Positions 34,524 through 46,131 of a stretch of DNA of 64,000 bases are shown here, piece by piece. Below the pieces are notes generated by a model that did not search any database, had not been told where the DNA came from, and saw only the letters and a list, made by a program, of their open reading frames with translations. Positions within the stretch are counted from its first letter, which is position 1, and every line of letters starts with the position of its first letter. Origin of the DNA: Isoetes taiwanensis (lineage: Eukaryota; Streptophyta; Lycopodiopsida; Isoetales; Isoetaceae); the NCBI GenBank assembly GCA_021234155.1, contig JAJEKV010000014.1, forward strand, positions 13,504,494 through 13,568,493, read 5' to 3'. The position numbers were made by a program, and so were the translations under genes.

Positions 34524-37523
34524 CTTCCCCCCACCAAACGACACTCAGAGTGAAGAAAAGGAGGAAGTGTTTCGGATGGCGGGAAGCCAGCAGTTTGAAA
34601 GTGATCCTCACGGGAATGAGGACGGGCGCCATTGTGATAATTGCCAATGAGATCCTGGCGTACTTGAAGAGCTTCTGGAGTGTTAAGCCCAAGTGCAGGA
34701 TGAGCGTCAAGGAGAAATCCAGAGCGTACCATGTCTTCCAGGGCAGCATGGGCCTCAGAAGGAACAAACTGGCACTCCATGAGAAGGCAGGTCTGGAGGC
34801 CGAAGGCACTGACACTGGTATTCAGATTGCAATAAAAGATGGGACGCTGCCGATTTAACGAGCTTACCAGGATGCACTTGAGAGCAGCACAGAAGCCGGC
34901 TTGACGGTGAACTGAAGGGTCTGGTGAGGTGGCGGCATTCTGCAAGAAGGCATCAAGGCCATGAACAGCATCAGCAGGTTTTTGCCAACCACGCTCATTG
35001 GCAAGATAGATCCAATTTGCAGTGTGGTCCAAAGTGGCACCATCCTCCCAATTGGAGCGTCTGACAAAACGTGGATCCCACCTGAGATGAGGAGGAGTCC
35101 ACCCAACGTGGCCTTCCAGGACCTTGGTCCAAAATGGAAGACGCCAGTCAGAGGTGAGAAATCTGGGGCATGGAGGGACACCCAGTGAAGCATATGGAGA
35201 GTGAGCCATGCCCGTGGGCGTGGGCTGCTGAGCCTGTTCCCTGAATTCTCGAACAAGGTCTGGATCAAGAGCACAGCACCACTGGTCCCAATCTGAAACA
35301 GAGAGCTTAGTATAGACAGGAGGACTATCCCATCCCATGGGTATGGTCTTGCTATCCAGAAGGGCACGTAATTGATTGTAGCCTGCTAAGTGCTGCATAT
35401 AAATTTGGGCAAACGAAAGATCCTCTGGATGGGCTAGATTCTTCCGGACCTGTTCCAGTGTTTCAGCTTGCCATAGAGGTAAGTGACGAGCAAGCTCGGG
35501 CATGTACTCCTGATTAAGAGTGTGATTCTGATCATGATCTTTTAAATACGGGTTGTTATCCAATAACAACCAGTGAGACTGGGGGTCGCCCTGAAAGTTT
35601 TGATGTGGCCCATCTCGGAATTTGTCTTGCTTATCAGCCAGATAGAAGTCATGAAAGATGTACGCCATCGGCTGAACAACTCTGAAGGTGATCAAATCAG
35701 GGTCTTCACAGTGAATGAGGTCGAAGACTAAGAGGGCACAGAGTAAACCTTTGTCTTCGACTGAAAGGTCCGGCCAAATCCGGAGAAAATCCTCATGGCG
35801 CATCTGAGCATCAACCTGACCATCAGCCGTGTATCAGAAGAAAGAGATGGCGTCGGGCAACCACATAATCCAGGTAACTGGAAGGAGTAGGAAAATCCAC
35901 AGACATGTGAAGAGCTATATTGATGTAACCCTCTTGTTTAATTTGGGCTTCTTCAGCTGATTGAACAGCTTGCTGGAGCTGATGTTCAAGGTCGCGGATC
36001 CGGTTCTCCTTTTCGAGCAGAAGACGTGACTGATCACGGACCCGTTTATGGGAGAGCGTGCCATGTGAAGAGGATGGCCTAGGAGTATGAAGGCGAAGCG
36101 CTGCAATCTCGGCGTCATCAATGACCTTCTGTTTCTGAGCCTCCGTAAGCTGATCCTGGAGAGGCGTGAGCTGATTGGTCAGCGTGGAAAGCTGAGCTTC
36201 TAAGGAAGTGATGCGAGCATCACGTTCTGTAAGGTCCTGGACCTGAGTGCGGTAACTCTGAGAAAGCTCTGTATACAAGGTGTTAAGTTTGGCAAGGTCT
36301 TTGTCCTTGTCGCCTAGGAGGTTATCCTTGGCCTTGACGTGCTCCAGCAATTCCTGAATTGTGGTTTGCAACTGAGCCTGTTGGTCAGCAAGCAAACTGT
36401 TTTGATCTTCTGCATTCTTGAGATCCTCACGGGCCTGTAAAAAGGCCTCGTGCTTTTCTTGAAGTTTGTCCTCCAGAGTTTGAACTTGCGTGTTTGCAGC
36501 CTGAAGGTCTCTGTGAACCGCGCCCGAGGCCTCCAGGGACGTTTGAACACCATTCATGAGGACTTCCTGGGATTCTTGTAACTTGAGGACAGCAGCTTGA
36601 ACATCCTGCTGGTATTGATACAGAAGCTGGCGAGGATGTGGAGGTGCAGGGGCCTGCTGTTGCCGGGTTTGTGACGTCTGAGAGACATGATGAGAAGTGG
36701 AGGGCATGGATTCCGTGGAGGAAGAAGAGACTGTGACATGCGTGGCATTGCGTTGATCATGACCAGGAGAAGAAGGGCGTGAAGTTGCAGCCTATTGGTT
36801 TTGAGGAAGTGAATGAAAGGACTGCTGAGTGGAGGCATGAGAAGCAGAAGGTGGCCCTGGGAGAGGAAGGTAATGACGGATGATGACTTGAAGATGGGCG
36901 CCCACCGAGGAATCAAAGCCAGAGGAAGGTGCAGCTCGAATACGATCTACTTCTTGAAGAAGTCGGAAGAACAGCAGTTGGGGCCAATCAATATGGTGAG
37001 TGGAGCGTGTGGCCGTGATGACAATATTGTAGAACGGTTTATTGATATGGGTGTTTTTGATGGAGTACCCAAGCAATTTGCGCCACAGAAACTTGACAAA
37101 AGTGTCATGGGGCTTGGCAATGTTGGTGAGGCGATGCATATTAGCTTGATAAGGAACAGCGCCAAACTGAGTGACATCCAAGTCCTGTAAGGCAGCCCAA
37201 GATAAAGAAGGTTTTTTTATAGGAATGTGGAATACCTCAGAAATCAAAGGTCGAGTAAGCAAAATGGTGGTGCCATCGACCATGGTAGGATATCCTTCCG
37301 GGCTGTTGACGATATGAGCAACAAACTGCTTCAATTGCTCAGGATTTGGTGCAGGGAGGTCCATTTGTGAGAATTCGTAAAGCTCCTGGCATTCCGCGAC
37401 TTCACGACTCGGGCCGACTAGGGCTTCGCGAAAGGTGGGTGTCGAGAAGGTCACAGACTCAAAAAGAGCCGGATCCCTTGGAGCAGAAGCCTGGAGTTGA
37501 GGAAATTTGGGTGCAGTAGCCAT
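34352..37523 (-). pseudogene. Extra ORF block downstream of integrase (coiled-coil protein of unknown function)
   Basis: Three minus-strand pieces appear to form one long reading frame of over 1,000 codons: 37523-36792 (243 residues), 36707-35823 (294) and 35803-34352 (483). The first two are in the same frame, separated by a single TAG near 36790; a frameshift near 35825 separates the third. The first piece is globular with no recognised domain. The middle is a long predicted coiled coil rich in Gln, Leu and Glu (heptad-like runs such as LEDKLQEKHEAFLQAREDL). The last piece is Trp/Pro/His-rich and ends in a basic Lys/Arg tail encoded inside the 3' LTR. The position matches the env-like or extra ORF of some Athila/Tat-type elements, but no signal peptide or membrane segment was seen. 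Confidence 0.6.
34524..34538 (-). promoter_or_regulatory. Polypurine tract of element D
   Basis: The minus strand reads TTTGGTGGGGGGAAG directly before the TGTTAGTC start of the 3' LTR, the expected place for plus-strand priming. Confidence 0.85.
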
Positions 37524-37991
37524 GGCAAAGATCGTCGGAAAGGAATAGGAAGGACTGTCTTGAGAAGCCGGAGGGCGGAGAGCGGAAGACGAAAGCGAAG
37601 ATGGACGAAAAGTTGTTTAGGGCGCACAAGTGTGGGGCGAAGGGGCATAATGAGAATGAAACGGCGACCGTTGATGATGCCAGGTGGCAATAGATGCGAA
37701 GGAGGCGATTGAGAGGCAAAAATTTGGCTAAGTCCCCAAACTGTTAAGGGAGAAGCGATCAACGGCGGAGATGAGACGTGAATGAACGCTCGGATGTGAC
37801 ATATGGCGAAGGGACACATATTAATGTGCGACGGGCGTAAAAAGAAGGAAGTGGGATATCATTAAAACGAAGGTGTCAGAAGGTACCATAGCTAGATATG
37901 CGGCGGGAGAAAAGATTCCAATTTAGAAATGGCCGTGCATTGTCACCACGTCGGCAAGTTGTCTGATTGGTCCACGTCCCGTCGGTTGGGC

Positions 37992-37998
37992 TATATAA
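37992..37998 (+). promoter_or_regulatory. TATA box upstream of antisense ORF
   Basis: TATATAA in the context GGGCTATATAAGACG. It lies 39 bases before the ATG at 38037. An ATTGG (inverted CCAAT) lies at 37966-37970. Position and context fit a plant core promoter directed to the plus strand, opposite to the retrotransposon. Confidence 0.5.
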
Positions 37999-38036
37999 GA
38001 CGAGCAGTGGGCAACGCTGAGACACCCTTGGCGACC

Positions 38037-38294
38037 ATGAGTATGAGTATGGCAGCGGCTGGATTGAACGAGAATTGCACCATGCCTACCAATTGCCAGG
38101 AATGGATAACTTGCAAAATGAACTGTCTGGACCTTTGGAAATGCCACAACCGTGGCATCGCGATGGACGGCTGGTGCAAGGGGATGGCTGAACATCCCAA
38201 CCCCTTGACCAACGCCATGGAGGTGGTGGTGCATCTGCGCTGGGATCCGGAGCAGAACTACTATCACATCCTGCGCATAGAGCTCTGCTCATAG
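38037..38294 (+). CDS. Small cysteine-rich ORF antisense to element D
   Basis: The 85-codon plus-strand frame starts at the ATG at 38037. The frame is open upstream to 37929, but this ATG is the first after the TATA box. Seven cysteines lie at residues 14, 20, 26, 30, 36, 47 and 84, the first six in a compact cluster, followed by a region with VVVHLRWDPEQNYY. No signal peptide is evident and no family was recognised. AT-rich sequence with TAATATAAATA near 38340 could serve for polyadenylation. It lies in the roughly 830-bp gap between the integrase end (38358) and the extra ORF start (37523), where the minus strand has no convincing frame. It could be a transduced host exon, a retrotransposon antisense gene, or chance. 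Confidence 0.4.
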   Translation: MSMSMAAAGLNENCTMPTNCQEWITCKMNCLDLWKCHNRGIAMDGWCKGMAEHPNPLTNAMEVVVHLRWDPEQNYYHILRIELCS

Positions 38295-38357
38295 CGGAAG
38301 TAAGTGAGCACGGCTCACATTTTGTAATTTGCCTCTATTAATATAAATATGCCGCGT

Positions 38358-41300
38358 TTAGTCACTATCTGTGGTGTCCGAACTTTGTGGTGCATCTTTT
38401 GTAGAACTTTCTGTAGCTTCAGTATGAAATTGCTTAAGGCGAAAGCCATTAATCATAGTAGGTAATGGAGTGTCATCTAACTCAGCCAGCTTGAAAACAC
38501 TGGGTTGAACAACTTGAATGATTTGATAAGGACCAAGCCACCTGAACTTTAACTTGCCCGAAAAATTTTTGTAACGAGAATCATAAAGAAGAACCAAATC
38601 ACCTTCTTTGAATGTTTTTGTCTTAAGACGTTTGTCATGCAATGATTTCTGCAACTGTTGTCCATGAAGAACACGAATGTAAGCATCTCGCCGAAGTTCA
38701 TCCAACTGTTCCAATTGATAAACCCTTTCCTTGAGTGCAGCAGGTGGATTATGTGCTGTAGCAAGTTGGAAACGGAGAGTCGGAAGGATATATTCAAAAA
38801 GCATCAGAGCTTCTTGGCCATAAACCAGTTTGAAAGGAGTGTGGCCAGTAGCTATTTTGAAACTGGTGTTGTAAGCCCAAAGAACAGTAGGCAGTGGGAC
38901 AACCAAAACGTGTGATGATGTGCGTGTAAAGAACCTTGGATGTACTGGCAGCAGTGTTGTCTGGAAGTGCACAAGCTTCCGCTCATTTGATAGCATAATC
39001 CGTGATGACCAGAATGTAGCAGGCACGGGTGTGCCGCGCCGGTGGGTTCATGGGCCCCATAAAATCCATTCCCCATTTGCTGAAGGGAAGTGGCGTGGCG
39101 ACCGGCGTCAATGGAAGAGCGTCACGGGCCGTGGGCTTCCCCACACGCTGACAGACATCACACGTGCGAGCATAAGCGTGGGCATCTTTGAAGAGCGTGG
39201 GCCAGAAATATCCTGCCAAAAGAATTTTGCGTGCCGTGGCGTCACCACTAAAATGACCACCACCAAGCCCGTCATGGGCTTGTCGAACAATATCGGGCAC
39301 CTCATGAGTGAGGACACAACGACGGAGGACCAAGTCTTTACCGCGTTTGTATAGATGGCCTGCGACCATGGTGTAATCACAGACTTCTCTGAGAAACTGA
39401 CGGCGGCGGGAGCGAAGCTTGTCTGGAGAGAGCGTCGGATCTTCTGGAGGAAGAGCACCAGTGAGAATATATTGCTGAAAGTTGTGAAACCAATGGGGCG
39501 TGGCTGTGACCAGGAACAATTGAGCGTCGGGAAAGGCGTCAGAAACACCCGTGGAGGGATCATCCGTGTGGATGCGTGAAAGATAATCAGGCACCACATG
39601 AGAGTTGCCTGTCTTATGGACAATTTCGAAGGGAGCAAACTCTTGCAGTAGAAGGACCCAACGAGCAATTCTACCCGTGGGCGTGGCTTTGTTGATCAAA
39701 TAAAGAAGAGCTTGATGATCAACAAAGAACTTGATCTGGCTGCCCAACAAATAATGTCGGAAACGTTGGACACAAAAAACTAAGCCCAAAGCTTCTCGTT
39801 CCGTGGCAGAGTAGTTGCGCTCAACAGGATTGAGTTTTCTGCTGGCATAGCGGATCGGTTTATCCGTGTGTTCATCATAGGCCTGAGAAAGAACAGCACC
39901 AATGGCAAAAGCAGAGACATCAACATGAACATGGAAGGGCTTGTCCCATTGAGGAGGAACAAGTACCGGGGCCTGAGTAAGTAACAGCTTCAACTGCTGA
40001 AAAGCAGCTTCCGCTTGGGGATTCCAAGCCCAAGTGGATTCATCACCCGTGAGTTTATGAATGGGATCAGCTATAGCTGCAAGTCCAGGAATGAAGGTGG
40101 AATAGTAATTAACCTTACCCAGGAAAGAGCGTGTCTCTTTGATATTAGATGGTGCTTGAGCCTTCAGTACACAACTGATTTTAGCGGGATCTGTGGTGAT
40201 GCCTTCTTTACTGACCACATGACCCAACAGAACGCCTGTGGTGACGCAGAAAGTGCACTTCTCAGGATTGAGACTAATGCCAGATTCATCACATTTTTGA
40301 AAGACAAGCTCTAACTTCTCCAAGTGATCATCCATGGAGCTGTAGGCTGAAAAATCATCTTGAAAGATCTGGAGAAAAGGTTTTTCCTTCATATAGTCGT
40401 GAAAGACAGAGAGCATGATGCGCTGAAAGGTTGAAGGAGAGTTTGATAGACCAAAAGGGACCAACTTGTAGGCAAAAGTGCCCCACGGGGTGGTGAAGGT
40501 AGTTTTGAGTTGATCTTCTTTCTTGATAGAAATTTGATTGTACCCAGAGAAACCATCCATGAAAGAGTACATCTCATGACCAGCAACTTCTTCAAGAACC
40601 TGGTCTGTAAAGGGAAGCGGAAAATGATCACGCTCCGTAGCTTGATTGAGTTTTCGGTAGTCCACGCAAACGCGGATCTTACCATTGTGTTTGAGGGCAA
40701 TGACGATGGGGCTCACCCATTCAGAGTGTTTGACCTCATAAATCAGGCTAGCAGCTAAGAGTTTGTCAATTTCGGCCTTGACGCGGTCACGGTAATTTGG
40801 GTTGAGCCTGTACTGTCGTTGCTAGATTGGGCGTGCATCAGGTTTGGTAGGAATGGTGAGTTCCCCCAACTCTTTTTTGATACCTCGAAGGTCTTTGTAG
40901 CTCCAAGCAAATATATGTTTGAACTTCTTGAATAGCGTCACAGCGCGTGCTTTATAGGTGGATGGAAGATGAGCAGCCAAACGGACCGGTTGATTGTTAC
41001 CAATGTCCACAATTTCTACTTCTGGAGTTTGAATATGAGGAACAACCTCCGTGTCCTGAACCTGATGAGCAGGAGGTTGAAGCATGACAGGAGGAGCAGC
41101 ATTTTGAGTGGTAAAGAAAAGAGGCTGCTGAGTGTCATCAAGCAAAGGTTGCTTCATGACGGCATGGACATCGACGGTCTCCGAAGAAGGGGTTAGGTCA
41201 GAAAAATGATCAAGACGTTGAATCCGATTGCAGGAAGCCAGGTATGGGTCCAAAAGAGCAGCCACAGCCTGGTCCTGATCCAGCGTCATCTCTCCCCAAG

Positions 41301-41943
41301 GATCAGCATACTCAGGGTAGGATGAGAGAGGCAGTCCCGCTGGAGGAGCTTGAACATGATAAATATTTTGGGCTTCTTCAGAGTCAGTGTCGGAGATGGA
41401 AGGTTCAGCATGCCCGACAGAGATCAATTTGCATGTTTCCAGATCCATGGTGGCATTGAGATGTCCATCAGTGATAACCAGTTGGTCCGTTGCCCAATAA
41501 TGAATACTCTTAGCCTGGCGGAGAAAAGGTCTTCCAACCAGCATTTCATAATCACCAGGATCTTCTCCAGCTTTCCAAACCCCGAATTCCAAGGGGAATT
41601 TGAGATCACCAATGCTGAGATGGAAAAGGGGAGTAACACCTTGAGGGCGCGTGATGTGGCCATTTGCCAACTTGATGTCATAAGAGGCACGGTATAATTG
41701 TTTGATGCCCAATTGCTTCCTGAGTTTATCAGTAATAAGATTGACGGCACTACCACCATCAATTTGGACATGATTGACTTGCTGATTGCCCACCGTGGCG
41801 TGTACCGTGGGTGTTGAGGTCGCAACAGCTCCAACCAGAACTGTGGGAAGAAGTAACTGATCTTTGAGAGCCGGACAGAGTTTCAAAATGGTGGCCAGGC
41901 TCAAAGGAATCTTGATCTTGGCAAGTTCTTCCTGAAGTTCCAA
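38358..41943 (-). pseudogene. Pol polyprotein of element D: PR-RT-RNase H-integrase
   Basis: Protease lies near the start, with VQIDGGSAVNLI (DGGS active-site form) and LVGRPFL. RT follows with RVCVDYRKLNQAT, FPLPFTDQVLEE, YSFMDGFSGYNQI and the catalytic box FQDDFSAYS. RNase H includes IRYASRKLNPVERNYSATE. Integrase has the HHCC zinc finger (H-x-H...CDVC), WGMDFMGP and a C-terminal domain (GDLVLLYDSRYK, WLGPYQII). The 41943-40822 and 40716-38983 parts share a frame broken by a TAG at about 40822. At 38983 another stop replaces the usual Trp after ITDYA. Next, near 38890, the core that should hold the second Asp and the Glu is deleted and the frame changes to 39026-38358. The copy is inactive. 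Confidence 0.9.
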
Positions 41944-44172
41944 AGGAACATGTGAAAAGGGGTCCGCAGGGTCCAGGGGAGCTGAGCGGAGACTTCTTTT
42001 AGAAGCTCTACCTCAGCAGCAATATTTGGATACGGTTGAGAGCGTGTGCCAGTAGATGATGACGACGCTGCTTGACGCTGCTGAGCTCTAGTGGTGGCGT
42101 GAACATTTGCCAAGGTGCGACCTTCCGCAGCTTGCATGAGTTTCAGAATACTTTGTCTCACTTTAGGCATGACGTGAGGCATGAGTTTGTCAAGATCAGG
42201 TGCGAAGTGAACTTTTTTATCATCTTCATGAGGGACTGTTTCCACAGCAAAAGCAGGTTGCGTATCATGAGGAATGATGGTCAAAGGGCGTGAAGCCCGT
42301 GTGTGACATGAGACGAGACCAACCCAATTGGACTGCTGGACTGGAGGATTCAGTGCCTGATAAATCTCCTCTTGGGCTTGTTGATCCATAGGATTGGAGG
42401 TAGATGCTGCTTGCTGAGGGCGCTGTTATTGAGGCGGCCGAGGGGGCTTCCTCAAAACAGGACGAGGGCCCTGTTTACCGTTGGCTACCCAGAGTTGATA
42501 AGCCGTGAGACGTACTGAAGCTGGTTGATTTGAACCTGGAAGTTGGACTTGAACTTGAGAAAGTTGAGGACACGCCGTGGTGGTGTGACCCCATTCATGA
42601 CAATGATAACATTGAGCCTTTGAAGGATCAAAGGGAGGACGGTTGCCTTGTCCCCGTGGCTGCTGAGATTGTTGCATTTGTTGATACTGCTGAGGTTGTT
42701 GAGGTTGATATTGCTGAGGCTGATAGGACTGTTGTTGTGGAGGCGTGGTCTGGACTTGAAAGACTATTTTATTCCGGAAAGGTGTAGGATGAGAGCGAGT
42801 GCATTCCTCAGTGGCATGATTGCACATATTGCACCTTTTACAGTGAGGAGGTCCATTGGAGGAGTTGCATTCATTTGCCAGATGACCTTGATATTTACAA
42901 ATATTACACCAGATCTGTGAGCGTTGTGGATTGGTTTGCTGAGGCTGAACAGAATTCTGTGGAACCATGACGGGGGGCATGAAAGGGAGTTCCGTGAGAG
43001 CAACACCTCGAGAAGAAACATTGACCGAGTGATTGACCAATTCAATGGCATGCTCCAGAGACTTTGGACGCAGGTATTCTGTCATGAGTCGAATGGCAGG
43101 AGGAAGGCCCCCGCGAAACCGCACGAGGATCCGGCTTTGGTGGGGTACTCCCGAGTTTACTGACGAGAATGTGAAGACGGTCCGCAAAATCCCTGGCTGA
43201 CTCCGTGGGCTCTTGCTGAAGGTCATTGAGTTGCTTGAGAAGAAGTTGATCATCATCGGTGGTGCCATAATGAGAAAGGAATGCTGTTTTCATTTCATGC
43301 CAACTTTGTTTCCAGTGACTTTTGTTGGCCATCAACCACTGATGAGGGGCGCCTCTGAGAGTAGTCAAAAAGATATGAAATTTGAGTTGTGGCTGCGCAT
43401 GACCATTTAGAATGGCCAAGGCTTCAAATTCCTCCATGTGGGCTGAAGCACTCTGATCAAGAGGTTTGCCTTTAGTGTTGCCAAAAGTGGGATAAGTCAG
43501 CTTCAAATTATGAGTGGGAGATGAAGGCGGAACGGGCGCATAGACAGGTGGATTTAATGGAGGATATGCAGAAGCATAGAGAGGTGGAACCGCCTGGGAC
43601 TGAGAGCAAGGGGGTGGGACTGAAAAACCCGGTGGTCCATAGAAAGTAGCATCAGGTGGGGAAGGGTCTTGAGAGCCATCCTCATTAGGCTTGAGATCCG
43701 TGATTTGATAAAACAGAAGAGCGTCTTTGAAAAGATGGAGAAGACTGAAATTCGTGAACGGGGGAGGGCCAAAGGACACTTGATGGTAGCCCATCCCAAA
43801 GGGGAGGTGAAGAAGGTTGTGATGGCCGGGGTGGGCCTCAAGGGATATGGATGTAGGTGCTCTCAGGAGTCTGGAAATAGTGAGGCGTGGGCTGAATAGG
43901 TGTATGTTGTGGAGATTGAGGTTGTGAACAATGGCAACACACAGGGGGAGACCCTGGGCGAGAATGAGCACGAGGGGTAGGAGGTGCCGACTGAGCTCTG
44001 GAGCGGACACGACCTCCCTCAATGTCATAAGCAGTATCATACATATCCCGAACAGCCTCGGCTCGCTGATGGCGCCCAACCGAGCCGCCGCTTGGCAAAG
44101 AAGTTCTTCAGAGGAAACCTCGAGCCGAGATGATGGAAAGAAAAGAAAAATCAGACCCGCAAATAGCCGCAT
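41901..44172 (-). pseudogene. Gag of element D with zinc knuckles
   Basis: The 44172-43042 frame contains the retrotransposon gag core (AHMEEFEALAILNG, APHQWLMANKSHWKQSW, AFLSHYGTTDDDQ, ESARDFADRL). After a frameshift near 43130 the 43268-42426 frame carries three CCHC-type knuckles (CNICKYQGHLANEC, CKRCNMCNHATEEC, CYHCHEWGHTTTAC) in a Gln/Pro-rich background. A TAA at 42426 and a frameshift near 41970 separate it from the protease. The first ATG lies only one base from the LTR end, but the 44098-43838 frame looks more gag-like at the N-terminus, so the true start is uncertain. Confidence 0.8.
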
Positions 44173-44173
44173 G

Positions 44174-44726
44174 TGTTTGGGGTCCGGTTCGAACTCCCCG
44201 TAAAGACAGCCCCTCGGAGGACCCTTGGATCTAACAGGAGAATCTGGGGAGCTATGTCACGCGGGATTTGCAAAAAGAACAGGAAAAAGAGAACAGAAAG
44301 CAAAAAGAGAACAATGAGATCAATAATGAGAACAACTTCCTTGATGTCAATGAAGATACATGAGCTCTCGTAATCGAGAGAAAACTGAAGTGAGACAAGA
44401 CTCAAAACTCATCTAAAAACTCGTGTGCTAGCTCAATATAGACACTCTGACTGATTTCGGTGCCGACTCCTGGAAGGAGGCCTGATTTGCAGGAATGCTG
44501 GTGGTGCCTCTTGAAATGCCTGAAATCACGCTGACGCTGACGCAGCGTGGATTCGCCTTCACTTGTCCGAAGCCTCCTGACTTGGCAGCGTGGCCTTTGA
44601 TTTGCGTGGTCCGCTTGGTCTTCACGAGCCTTTGACGACCGACCAGCACCTCGGCCGTGGATCCTGGCCTTGACTTGGTCCGTCGTATGCATGAATAGTC
44701 CTGTACCAGGGGGTACAGGACTAACA
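44174..44726 (-). repeat. 5' LTR of element D
   Basis: 553 bp, flanked by TGATG at 44727-44731. It lacks about 33 bp, including the TATA tract, that are present in the 3' LTR (gap near 44433), and has about 35 bp of extra sequence near 44230-44268. No tRNA primer-binding site (TGG...) follows its CCAAACA end; the minus strand continues CATGCGGCTATTTG. Confidence 0.9.
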
Positions 44727-44839
44727 TGATGTGAGGATCAAGTGAGTAATTTAGAGCTTTCTACAGCTGATAGAGGTTGTGGGCCCGAATAGCTCTACGG
44801 CTAGGGCAAACCAAAGTGTGTATCAAAATGGTTACGTCA

Positions 44840-46131
44840 TTGTGCTGCAACACAAAACGATTGTGTTTTTCTTTAAAAAAAGAATCCTCGTTATTTTTCC
44901 TAAAAAAACTCACATCGGTGCAACAAGTCAAAAGCGATTTTTGGAAAAAAGGAAGATTATCATTGGGAGATATGGGCCTCAAGAAACAAGTCTATCATAC
45001 TAAATAGGAGACGTCAGGTGTATGATCAAAGATTTAGGAACAATTTTAACTGAACCGTTACACTCATGTTTTTTATGATACCACTTAACTTTGATTTCAC
45101 TTGCACTCCTCTTTCTTTAAAACTATTGATGGTGGTACTCAAATCACCAATGAAAAGAAAATCAAGATATCAATACCTCTTTAGAAATTCTCCCACCAAT
45201 GATCAAATTAAGAACATCCAAGACAACATCTCTACCAATATTGGAGTTCTTACCAATCCTATGGATGAGGAATGTCTTGTCTCTCTAGCTAAAATTGAAA
45301 TTTTAGACATCCTAAAATCCATGGAAAAAGGAAAGAGTCCGGGACCAGATGGTTTCCCACTAGAACTTTATATCAAGTTATGGGAAATCATAAAAATTGA
45401 CTTCACAATATTTATTCAAGGTGCTTGGTACGCAACTAGTCTTCACCCTAGCTTGTTTTTCCAGTTTTATTGCTTTGATTTCCAAAATCAGTCATCCCAA
45501 GAACATTAGAGAATAGAGGCTTATCTCTCTCACAATCCCAGCTACAAAATCTTAGCCAAAACTATTGCAAATAAAATTCTAGGACATTTATAGCAGAACA
45601 TTAGTAGAAGCCAGTTTGCCTTTTTGCCTCAGAGATTCATCCTAGATAATTATATTGCAGCCGCTAAGGCAATTCACTTGAGTAGGCTTTCCATGCAAAA
45701 CTATATGCTCATTAAGCTAGATTTTAAGAGAGCATTCGACTCTATAAGATGGAACTTCATGGAGAAGGCTCTCCACCACTTAGGCATCCACCCTCTCCTT
45801 GTTCGAAAATAATGGGGCTCAATGCAAATGCTTAGCCATTTGTTATCAATGAAGCCTCCACACGAATTTCTTTAGGCTAGAATGTCCCATAGCCCCATAC
45901 ACTTTCATTTGTATTGTTGAAATTCTTACCAGGTTGATTGCTGTTCTAAAAGAACTCAACAAAGACAAAGGCCTTCAAATGCCTGGGTCAGATGAACACC
46001 TTACCATTCTGCAATATGCGCTTCACTATTATGGATGTCAAACAAGAGTATCTCACTCTGAACTGTTGAGCGTCAAATCCCATAGATGCAATATAAAGTG
46101 GTTGGGGGCAGGGCCCAACCGAGCAATGTAG
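44840..46131 (+). pseudogene. LINE (L1-type) reverse transcriptase fragment
   Basis: 45066-45509 encodes the region before and into the RT, including ILDILKSMEKGKSPGPDGFP, the hallmark KSPGPDGF block of plant LINEs. Another frame continues with LAKTIANKILGHL and 45624-45812 gives LPQRFILDN and MLIKLDFKRAFDSIRW. 45934-46131 gives MPGSDEHLTILQYA, where the catalytic DD that should follow is replaced by LHYYG. Stops and frameshifts separate the pieces. No poly(A) tail or ORF1 could be linked to it. Confidence 0.75.

Larger units (their letters stand above)
33971..44726 (-). mobile_element. Ty3/gypsy LTR retrotransposon with extra 3' ORF block (element D)
   Basis: LTRs lie at 33971-34523 and 44174-44726, bounded by the 5-bp target duplication TGATG (33966-33970 and 44727-44731). 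On the minus strand the order is 5' LTR, gag with zinc knuckles, protease, RT, RNase H, integrase, an unusual additional coding block, polypurine tract and 3' LTR. RT before integrase defines Ty3/gypsy. A DDFSAYS-type RT box and the absence of a chromodomain point away from chromoviruses and towards the Athila/Tat side. At least four stops, several frameshifts and an integrase deletion show the copy is dead, and the two LTRs carry different indels. Confidence 0.9.

Noticed and set aside
40816-40828. TAG followed by CAA in the pol of element D as a possible programmed read-through signal
   Set aside because: The following bases do not fit the CARYYA consensus, the stop lies inside the RT region rather than at a gag-pol border, and other lesions are present. 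A simple mutation is more likely.
44174-44215. GGTTCGAACTCC, which resembles a tRNA T-arm / Pol III B box
   Set aside because: It lies inside the LTR and the 3' LTR copy does not keep it. No tRNA cloverleaf or A box could be built around it.
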